Assembly (NCBI GenBank): GCA_020723185.1
Contig: DYJI01000003.1
Location: 124,001 to 188,000, forward strand
Reading direction: 5' to 3'
Source of the DNA: Sideroxydans lithotrophicus
Lineage (GTDB): Bacteria > Pseudomonadota > Gammaproteobacteria > Burkholderiales > Gallionellaceae
DNA length: 64,000 bases
The notes under the pieces: model-generated
Told to the model about the DNA's origin: nothing
What the model saw: only the letters and a program-made list of their open reading frames with translations
Databases searched by the model: none
Shown here: positions 58,014 to 64,000 of the stretch, one piece after another
How positions within the stretch are numbered: the stretch's first letter is position 1
Layout of the letters: each line of letters starts with the position of its first letter
Position numbers and translations under genes: made by a program

Positions 58014-58678
58014 GCAGATGCAGTGCGGATGGCGCTGAGGGCGTCAGCCGAGCTGAGCGCAATCTCTTTGAAATCCTGGCGTCGTGTTTTGCCGGCCTGC
58101 ATCAGGTCGCAACCGTCGCAATCGACCCCTATCCACAAGCTGTCGGCATTCTGGCTGTGGCTGTTCAGTTCCGCGAGCAAGCCATCCTCTTCATCCATCA
58201 GCGGGTATCTGGAAACCAGATAGCGTTCGCCCTTGACCCAGTGGATGTCGCCGAAACCGCCGATGTAGCGGATCGCCAGTGGTGTGATGCGGTAGAAATT
58301 GAAGTCTGCCATGTCGTAATAGGTCTGCGCTTCCGGGAAGTAACGCAGATAGCGTTTGCCGCAACGCTCCCTGTCCTGCTGGAACACAGCGTGCCCGACC
58401 ACGGTGACACGTCCCTGTGTCTGGATGTGCGGATCATCCTGATTGTGGGTGATCAGGCTGACGCGCGAATCGCCGAGGATGTTTTTGGTGTGTTCCGCCA
58501 GTCCGCTGATCAGGATCAGCAGGCTGCCATCATGGTCGACCAGATAGGGCGTGATGGAGGTGAAGGGGTGGCCGTCGAATTTTTTTGAAAGCGTGCCGAG
58601 TGCGCCGTAGCGGTGGGCACGCAACAAGCGGCGCGCCATGCTGCCGTGGTCTTGTTGTGCGGTTTTGTCGGTTATCAT
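58010..58678 (-). CDS. Pyridoxamine-phosphate-oxidase-fold protein, HugZ-like
   Basis: 222 residues: a split-barrel flavin/haem-binding domain (about 10-145; LRAHRYGALGTLS, HPFTSITPYL, LLILISGLAEHT) and a C-terminal DUF2470-like part that ends in a CDGCDLM cysteine pair. HugZ relatives degrade haem or bind flavin. ATG 58678 is used because upstream codons reach into the divergent gene's leader. Confidence 0.8.
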   Translation of the reverse strand: MITDKTAQQDHGSMARRLLRAHRYGALGTLSKKFDGHPFTSITPYLVDHDGSLLILISGLAEHTKNILGDSRVSLITHNQDDPHIQTQGRVTVVGHAVFQQDRERCGKRYLRYFPEAQTYYDMADFNFYRITPLAIRYIGGFGDIHWVKGERYLVSRYPLMDEEDGLLAELNSHSQNADSLWIGVDCDGCDLMQAGKTRRQDFKEIALSSADALSAIRTASA

Positions 58679-58707
58679 GCGCGCATTGTATGGAGTCTGG
58701 CTGGAAT

Positions 58708-59925
58708 ATGGAACGTCTAAAACAGGATGTGCTGGATGCACTGCGTTTCTTGCGCTTCGTCGCCCTGCGACTGCGCGATGACCGCTGTATGGAGATGGCG
58801 GCCAGTCTGACTTTCACCACGCTGCTGTCGCTGGTCCCGCTGATCACCATCATGCTGACGGTGTTCTCCGCCTTCCCGGTCTTTTCGGACATGGCGGCCG
58901 AGATCAAATCCTTCTTCCTGTCGAACATGCTGCCCGAGACCGGTGGCAAGATGATCACGCGCTACGTCGAGCAGTTCGCGGAAAGTGCATCGCGCCTCAC
59001 CGCGATGGGTATCGCCTTCCTCGGTATCGCCGCGATGATGCTGATGATGACGATAGACAACGCGTTCCATCGCATCTTCCGCGTATCCAGGCAGCGCAAG
59101 CTGTTGCAGCGCATCCTGGTGTACTGGGCGGTCATCACGCTCGCCCCGCTGCTGGTCGGGGCCAGCCTGTCGTTGACTTCCTGGCTGACCGGCCTGTCCG
59201 TCGGCTATGCCAAACATGTGCCGCCGGGCGGGCTCGCGGTCTTGAAGGTGTTCCCCGTGATACTGACGGCTGCGGCGTTCACCATGTTGTTCAGTGTCGT
59301 GCCCAATCGCTATGTCCCGATCCGTCATGCGCTCATCGGTGGTGTGATCGCTGCGGTCGCCTTTGAGTCCATGAACATGGCGTTCGCCTACTACATCACC
59401 CATTTCCCGACATACAAGCTGGTGTACGGGGCTTTTGCCAGCCTCCCGATCTTCCTGTTGTGGATATACCTGTCCTGGCTGATGCTGCTGTTCGGGGCCA
59501 TCATCTCGGCGGCGATCCCGCACTGGCGCAGCGAGCATGCCGTCAGGAAAGATCAGGTGACCCAGCTGTATTTCGCGCTGCACATGCTCAAATTCATGGA
59601 TGAAGGGCTGAAGAGCGGGGAAGTGCAGGTGTTGCAAGGGCTGTCTCGCAGGCTACGTATCGGTTACGAAGAGGTCGAGCGCATCCTGCAAAGACTGAGC
59701 GACGCGAAGATCGTGGGCAAATTGTCGGATCAGGGCTGGGGAATGGTGCGTGCGCCGGAATATGTCATGGTGTCCGAACTGATGCGCATGTTCCTGCTGG
59801 ATACCTCCAGCTTGCCCAAGCAGGCCAGCGATCCGCATATCGATGCCTGGTTCAAGGTGCTGGAACAGCGCTTGTTCCAGTCCGAGCAACAGACGCTGCG
59901 CGACCTTTGGGAGACGCGGCTCTGA
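58708..59925 (+). CDS. YihY/virulence-factor BrkB family membrane protein
   Basis: 405 residues from ATG 58708 (58690 is an alternative). Six membrane helices (about 25-270) with AASLTFTTLLSLVPLITI, then a cytoplasmic winged-helix-like tail (about 290-400). Formerly called ribonuclease BN by error; true function unknown. It is divergent from the HugZ-like gene. Confidence 0.9.
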   Translation: MERLKQDVLDALRFLRFVALRLRDDRCMEMAASLTFTTLLSLVPLITIMLTVFSAFPVFSDMAAEIKSFFLSNMLPETGGKMITRYVEQFAESASRLTAMGIAFLGIAAMMLMMTIDNAFHRIFRVSRQRKLLQRILVYWAVITLAPLLVGASLSLTSWLTGLSVGYAKHVPPGGLAVLKVFPVILTAAAFTMLFSVVPNRYVPIRHALIGGVIAAVAFESMNMAFAYYITHFPTYKLVYGAFASLPIFLLWIYLSWLMLLFGAIISAAIPHWRSEHAVRKDQVTQLYFALHMLKFMDEGLKSGEVQVLQGLSRRLRIGYEEVERILQRLSDAKIVGKLSDQGWGMVRAPEYVMVSELMRMFLLDTSSLPKQASDPHIDAWFKVLEQRLFQSEQQTLRDLWETRL

Positions 59926-60004
59926 GCGGTTGCCGCCGGGAGGCATTTCGGTTCTAATGCGCGCCGTTCGAATCCCGTAACATGTACTGATCAGGAGAGA
60001 TGCA

Positions 60005-60592
60005 ATGAAATTCTTTGAACAACTGTTCGAGGGCGCGCTGTGGAACAGCCGCTTCGTCATCATGGCCGCGGTGGTCGGCAGTCTGCTGGCGGGCTTCGCC
60101 ATCTTCTACATGGCCACGGTCGACGTGATAAACCTGTTCCAGCATGCCTTGCATTATGGTGATGCTTCGCTGAGCGACGAGGCGCGCAAGGCCCTGCACG
60201 ACAGCATCGTGTCGCACATCGTGGAAGTGGTGGACGGTTATCTGCTGGGGACGGTGATGTTCATCTTCTCGCTGGGACTGTACGAGCTGTTCATCAGCGA
60301 CATCGACCAGGCTCACGGCAGCAAGGCATCCAGCAAGATACTGGTGATCAACAATCTGGACGACCTGAAGTCCAAACTGGCCAAGGTGATCCTGATGATC
60401 ATGATCGTTACGCTGTTCGAGGAAGCGATCACCATGCATGTCGAGAGTCCGCTCGATCTGGTGTATTTCGGTGCCGCCATCGCGCTGATCTCGCTGGCGC
60501 TGTACCTGACGCACGCTGCGGACGGGCATTCTGGCGGGCATGATGCGGACGCGACTGACATCGGACATGACGACCGGAAAAGCGGTCACTGA
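60005..60592 (+). CDS. YqhA/UPF0114 family membrane protein with His-rich tail
   Basis: 195 residues, four membrane helices, typical YqhA start (FFEQLFEGALWNSRF). The last about 25 residues (from HAADGHSGGHD) are rich in His and Asp and may bind metal; most relatives known to me lack such a tail. CAGGAGAG ribosome site. Its stop shares a base with the next start (TGATG). Confidence 0.88.
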   Translation: MKFFEQLFEGALWNSRFVIMAAVVGSLLAGFAIFYMATVDVINLFQHALHYGDASLSDEARKALHDSIVSHIVEVVDGYLLGTVMFIFSLGLYELFISDIDQAHGSKASSKILVINNLDDLKSKLAKVILMIMIVTLFEEAITMHVESPLDLVYFGAAIALISLALYLTHAADGHSGGHDADATDIGHDDRKSGH

Positions 60593-61044
60593 TGCGTCGT
60601 CTGTTTTCGCTGTTGCTGTTCCTGCTGGTCGCGACCCCGGTCGCGGCCGGCAGCTTCAGTTTCAAGGACCTGCAGGGAAAGACACAGCGCCTGTCCGATT
60701 ACAAGGGCAAATGGGTGCTGGTCAACTTCTGGGCGACCTGGTGTCCGCCCTGTCTGGAAGAGATCCCCGATCTGGTCGACCTTCATGAAGCCCATCGGCG
60801 CAAGGATCTGGTGGTGATCGGCGTGGCCCTCGACTCCACCGAGAAATCGGTACGCGAGTTCGTGACGCGCTTCGCTATCAGTTATCCGGTGGCCGTCAGT
60901 GACTATGACCAGGCGGCGCAGGTGGGCGAAGTGAACGTGTTACCCACTTCGTATCTCTACGATCCCCAAGGCGAGTTGGTCAGTTATCAGGAAGGCCTGT
61001 TGACGCGCAGCAGCGTCGAGTCCTACATCAAACGCCGTCCGTGA
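60592..61044 (+). CDS. TlpA/ResA-like periplasmic thioredoxin
   Basis: 150 residues with a signal peptide (VAAGSF) and a thioredoxin fold; active site WCPPC in NFWATWCPPC. A cis-Pro loop (VLPTSYLYD) is present. It probably reduces periplasmic disulfides, for example apocytochrome c haem sites or copper chaperones. Coupled to yqhA; convergent with the transglycosylase gene without a gap. Confidence 0.92.
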   Translation: MRRLFSLLLFLLVATPVAAGSFSFKDLQGKTQRLSDYKGKWVLVNFWATWCPPCLEEIPDLVDLHEAHRRKDLVVIGVALDSTEKSVREFVTRFAISYPVAVSDYDQAAQVGEVNVLPTSYLYDPQGELVSYQEGLLTRSSVESYIKRRP

Positions 61045-61737
61045 TCAGCCCTCATGGCGCGGCGAAGCGAACGGCGAATGCCAGTGTTTTTGCCAAGCTG
61101 ATTTGACCAGATTGGGATATTTGGACTTTCCGAGGCTGCCGTTGTAACGCCCGAGCGCGCGGTACAGATTGCCTTTCTCGATATCCAGATAGTGGCGCAG
61201 GATGGTGCAGCCGTAGCGCAGGTTGGTGCGCAGGTGGAACAGATTGTGTTCGCTGGAACCGATAGCTTTGGTCCAGAAGGGCATCACCTGCATGTAACCG
61301 CGCGCGCCGACTTTCGAAACCGCATATTTCTTGAAGCCACTCTCCACTTCGATCAGACCCAGCACCATATGCGGGTCCAGTCCGGCGCGCGTCGCCTCGT
61401 AATGCACGGTACTGAGGAAATCGAACCGGAAGTCCGCGTCAGGCATGCGTTTCTCCAGACGCCGCGACATCTCGTCCAGCCAGGTCTGCGCCTCCTGCTG
61501 CGACGCAAAGGCCAGTTTGGGCGCGGCCTGGTCGGACACGGCGCGCTGCAACATGGCTCGTACGCTGGCGGACAGTTTTTCCTGTTTCTGAGCGCCGGCG
61601 TGCGCGGCGAGCGGCAGGCAGAGCGCGAAAGCAAGGACCAAGGGTACGGGATTCAGGATTCCGGGAGATGCGAAGCCGCGGGGCGGCGTATTGGCGTCCC
61701 CGAATCCCGAATCCTGAATCCTGAATCCTGTTTTCAT
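61045..61737 (-). CDS. Lytic transglycosylase (SLT domain) with a repeat-derived N-terminus
   Basis: 230 residues. The SLT domain (about 95-220) has the catalytic Glu in [10 protein letters not shown] and [11 protein letters not shown] 61737 overlaps the proS stop (ATGA), so this start is real. The next about 30 codons come from a repeat element (FRIQDSGFG), and only then follows the hydrophobic signal core ([17 protein letters not shown]). It cleaves peptidoglycan glycan strands in the periplasm. Copy-number change in the heptads would shift the frame. Confidence 0.9.
   Translation of the reverse strand: MKTGFRIQDSGFGDANTPPRGFASPGILNPVPLVLAFALCLPLAAHAGAQKQEKLSASVRAMLQRAVSDQAAPKLAFASQQEAQTWLDEMSRRLEKRMPDADFRFDFLSTVHYEATRAGLDPHMVLGLIEVESGFKKYAVSKVGARGYMQVMPFWTKAIGSSEHNLFHLRTNLRYGCTILRHYLDIEKGNLYRALGRYNGSLGKSKYPNLVKSAWQKHWHSPFASPRHEG
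61648..61730. repeat. Palindromic element with tandem heptanucleotides inside a coding region
   Basis: Four tandem GAATCCY heptads at 61702-61729 and an inverted arm GGATTCAGGATTC at 61649-61661, a perfect 13-base inverted repeat of 61716-61728, around a GC-rich core of about 40 bases. It occupies codons 3-30 of the transglycosylase gene. I saw no other copy in the window. Confidence 0.85.
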
Positions 61738-63443
61738 AGTTTTGATTGTACGAGCTTGAGCACATCTTGCAAGGCGACGACTTGTGCGGCATCGTCCTTG
61801 CGGCCCTGATATTCCACGTTTTTTTCCTTCAAGCTGCGGTCGCCGATCACGATGCGGTGCGGGATGCCGATCAGCTCCAGATCGGCGAACATCACGCCGG
61901 GACGCTCGTCGCGATCGTCCAGCAACACTTCTATACCGGCTGTTTGTAACTCGGAATAGAGCTGGTCGGCGGCGGCTTTCACCGCCTCGCTCTTCTTGTA
62001 GCCGATCGGCGCGATGGCGACCTGGAAAGGTGCCATGCCGGCCGGCAGCGCGATGCCGCGTGCATCGAAGTTCTGTTCGATGGCCGCGGCCACGATGCGC
62101 GATACGCCGATACCGTAGCAACCCATCTCCATGACCTGTGTCTTGCCGTTCTCGTCCAGATAAGTGGCTTGCAGTGCTTCGGAATACTTGGTGCGCAGCT
62201 GGAAGATGTGGCCGACTTCGATTCCTCGGCACAGTTCCAGCGTGCCTTTGCCGTCCGGTGACGGATCGCCCGCCACCACGTTGCGGATGTCCGCGACCAG
62301 ATCCGGTTCGGGCAGGTCACGGCCCCAGTTGATGCCGGCGGTGTGGAACTTGGGCTTGTTGCTGCCGGCCACGAAGTCGCTCATCGCGGCGACGGTGCGG
62401 TCCGCGATCACGCGCGCCTGGCTGCGGTCGATGCCGACCGGGCCGAGGAAACCGGGCGGGCAGCTGAAGAAGGCGCGGATCTCGTCCTCGCGCGCGAAGC
62501 GGAATTCGGACAGGCCGGGCAATTTGTTGACCTTGATCTCGTTCAGGCTGTGGTCGCCGCGCAGCAGCAGGATAACCAGCTTTTCTTCCGCAACGATGGC
62601 CAGCAGTTTCACCGTGCGTTGCAAGGGGATGCCAAGCAGTTCGGCCACTTCTTCGCAGGTGGTCTGGCGCGGCGTGTCGACTTCGCGCATGGTCTCGCAG
62701 GCAGCTGCACGAGGCGCAGTCGGCGCCAGCGCTTCGGCCAGCTCCACGTTGGCGGCGTAATCCGAGTCCGGGCAGAAAGCCAGGCCGTCCTCGCCGGAAT
62801 CGGCCAGCACGTGGAACTCGTGCGAGCCGGAACCGCCGATGGCGCCGGTGTCCGCCGCCACGGCGCGGAACTGCAGGCCGAGGCGCGTGAAGATGCGCGA
62901 ATAGGTGTCGTACATCACCTGATAGGTCTGCTCCAGACTACTGAAATCCGCATGGAAGGAATAGGCGTCCTTCATCACGAACTCGCGCGCGCGCATCACG
63001 CCGAAACGCGGACGCACCTCGTCGCGGAACTTGGTCTGTATCTGGTAGAAGTTCAAGGGTAGCTGGCGATAACTCTTCACTTCGCGTCGCGCGATGTCGG
63101 TGATGACTTCCTCGTGGGTGGGGCCGAAGCAGAACTGGTGATCATGCCGGTCGCGGATCTTCAACATCTGCGGGCCGAACACATCCCAGCGTCCCGTCTC
63201 CTGCCACAGTTCGGCGGGCTGCACGGCCGGCATCAGCAGTTCGATGCCGCCGCTGTTGTCCATCTCTTCGCGCACCACGGCCTCGACTTTGCGCAGCACG
63301 CGCAGGCCAAGAGGCATCCAGGTGTATAAGCCACTGGCGAGCTTGCGGATGTAGCCCGCGCGCAGCATCAGGCGGTGGCTGGGCAGTTCGGCCTCGGCAG
63401 GGGCTTCCTTGAGAGTGGAGATGAAGAATTTTGAAACGCGCAT
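61734..63443 (-). CDS. proS: Prolyl-tRNA synthetase
   Basis: 569 residues, bacterial-type class II ProRS with the editing insertion (about 230-390). Motif 2 ([26 protein letters not shown]) and motif 3 ([18 protein letters not shown]) are clear; C-terminal anticodon-binding domain present. ATG 63443 gives the standard [13 protein letters not shown] start; upstream codons are leader shared with divergent rppH. Confidence 0.97.
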   Translation of the reverse strand: MRVSKFFISTLKEAPAEAELPSHRLMLRAGYIRKLASGLYTWMPLGLRVLRKVEAVVREEMDNSGGIELLMPAVQPAELWQETGRWDVFGPQMLKIRDRHDHQFCFGPTHEEVITDIARREVKSYRQLPLNFYQIQTKFRDEVRPRFGVMRAREFVMKDAYSFHADFSSLEQTYQVMYDTYSRIFTRLGLQFRAVAADTGAIGGSGSHEFHVLADSGEDGLAFCPDSDYAANVELAEALAPTAPRAAACETMREVDTPRQTTCEEVAELLGIPLQRTVKLLAIVAEEKLVILLLRGDHSLNEIKVNKLPGLSEFRFAREDEIRAFFSCPPGFLGPVGIDRSQARVIADRTVAAMSDFVAGSNKPKFHTAGINWGRDLPEPDLVADIRNVVAGDPSPDGKGTLELCRGIEVGHIFQLRTKYSEALQATYLDENGKTQVMEMGCYGIGVSRIVAAAIEQNFDARGIALPAGMAPFQVAIAPIGYKKSEAVKAAADQLYSELQTAGIEVLLDDRDERPGVMFADLELIGIPHRIVIGDRSLKEKNVEYQGRKDDAAQVVALQDVLKLVQSKL

Positions 63444-63564
63444 GTTATCGACTCGTGGGGCGTAAGTAAGAGGGCGCGATTCTACTGCAAGCTGCCAGCC
63501 CCGTCTTTCCCGCAGGGCTGAAATGTGGAACAATCGGGCCATCGAAAAATGTATGGGGCGAATC

Positions 63565-64000
63565 ATGATAGACCGAGAAGGTTATCGCCCGAACGTCGGC
63601 ATCATTCTGACCAACGCAAAGAATCAGGTATTCTGGGGCAAACGAATCAGGCAGGACGCATGGCAGTTCCCGCAGGGGGGTATCCAGCACGGTGAGACGC
63701 CGGAACAGGCGATGTACCGTGAGCTGCACGAGGAAGTGGGCCTGCAAGCCTGCCATGTGAAGATACTGGGCCGGACCCGGGACTGGATGCGTTACGATGT
63801 GCCGCAAAGTTGGGGCAAGTCGCGCTCGCATTATAAGGGTCAAAAGCAGATTTGGTTCCTGTTGCGTCTGACCGGACGGGACTGTGATGTGTCCTTGCGC
63901 GCGTCAGGACATCCCGAGTTCGACGCCTGGCGCTGGACCGAATACTGGATAGAGTTGGACACCGTGATCGATTTCAAGCGGGATGTATATCGTTCGGCAC
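63565..64000 (+). CDS. rppH: RNA pyrophosphohydrolase RppH (3' end outside the window)
   Basis: First 145 residues of the Nudix enzyme that converts 5'-triphosphate or diphosphate RNA ends to monophosphate and starts mRNA decay. [20 protein letters not shown] and the Nudix box ([18 protein letters not shown]) are canonical, as is FKRDVYR at the visible end. ATG 63565 gives the normal start (63553 is in frame). The gene runs off the window. Confidence 0.95.
   Translation, partial: MIDREGYRPNVGIILTNAKNQVFWGKRIRQDAWQFPQGGIQHGETPEQAMYRELHEEVGLQACHVKILGRTRDWMRYDVPQSWGKSRSHYKGQKQIWFLLRLTGRDCDVSLRASGHPEFDAWRWTEYWIELDTVIDFKRDVYRSA

Noticed and set aside
59963-59980. GTTCGAATCC, resembling a tRNA T-loop, upstream of yqhA
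   Set aside because: The flanking bases do not form the T stem and no acceptor, D or anticodon arms are present.

Overview
The window is about 64 kb of GC-rich bacterial chromosome carrying about 60 genes with short gaps and many start/stop overlaps. Gene content and order (flhDC as flagellar master regulator, two flagellar stator pairs, flhBAFG-fliA, RegB/RegA, slmA, the dac-dat-ybeD-lipB block) indicate a motile betaproteobacterium. The haem-c chemoreceptors, type IV pilin and redox regulators make a Gallionellaceae/Nitrosomonadales-type organism (such as Sideroxydans or Gallionella) my best guess. That placement is an inference from gene content; no marker gene such as 16S rRNA is present. 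I saw no tRNA, rRNA, insertion sequence, prophage or CRISPR array.

Layout. 1-2750: end of sucC, then sucD, a TerC-family membrane protein and a UspA protein. 2853-15251: a tightly packed one-direction cluster of a CHASE2 Ser/Thr kinase, PP2C phosphatase, FHA protein, CHASE2 adenylate cyclase, class II-type cyclic-nucleotide phosphodiesterase, cyclic-nucleotide-binding/rhodanese protein, GAF-GspE/PilB-type ATPase and GAF-HD-GYP protein. It is followed by a type IV pilin with a sigma54 promoter and by a low-GC, GT-C-like membrane protein with TPRs. This cluster holds writer, eraser and reader for protein phosphorylation and for cAMP, plus a c-di-GMP-type phosphodiesterase and a secretion/pilus motor ATPase. 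It is the best candidate here for an undescribed signalling system.

17581-44189: flagellar and chemotaxis island: flhDC, motAB, two haem-c chemoreceptors, two cheV, cheY, cheZ, a 32-residue ORF that repeats the last seven residues of CheZ, cheA, two more chemoreceptors, cheR, a receiver-less cheB, a PAS/chemoreceptor pair on the minus strand resembling CetB/CetA, then flhB, flhA, flhF, flhG, fliA, motC and motD. No cheW or cheD is present, so the two CheV proteins may do the CheW job. Two good FliA (sigma28) promoters were found by eye.

44172-64000: housekeeping and stress genes. These are lipB, ybeD, dat and a D,D-carboxypeptidase-like gene with a broken KTG motif; an HDOD protein; regA/regB; a copper-uptake group (OprC/NosA-type TonB receptor and two PCuAC proteins); hsp20 behind a sigma32-like promoter; argB, a HAD nucleotidase, slmA, leuA with a possible leader peptide, a PNPOx/HugZ-like protein, YihY, YqhA, a TlpA-like thioredoxin, a lytic transglycosylase whose 5' end carries heptanucleotide repeats, proS, and the start of rppH running off the end.
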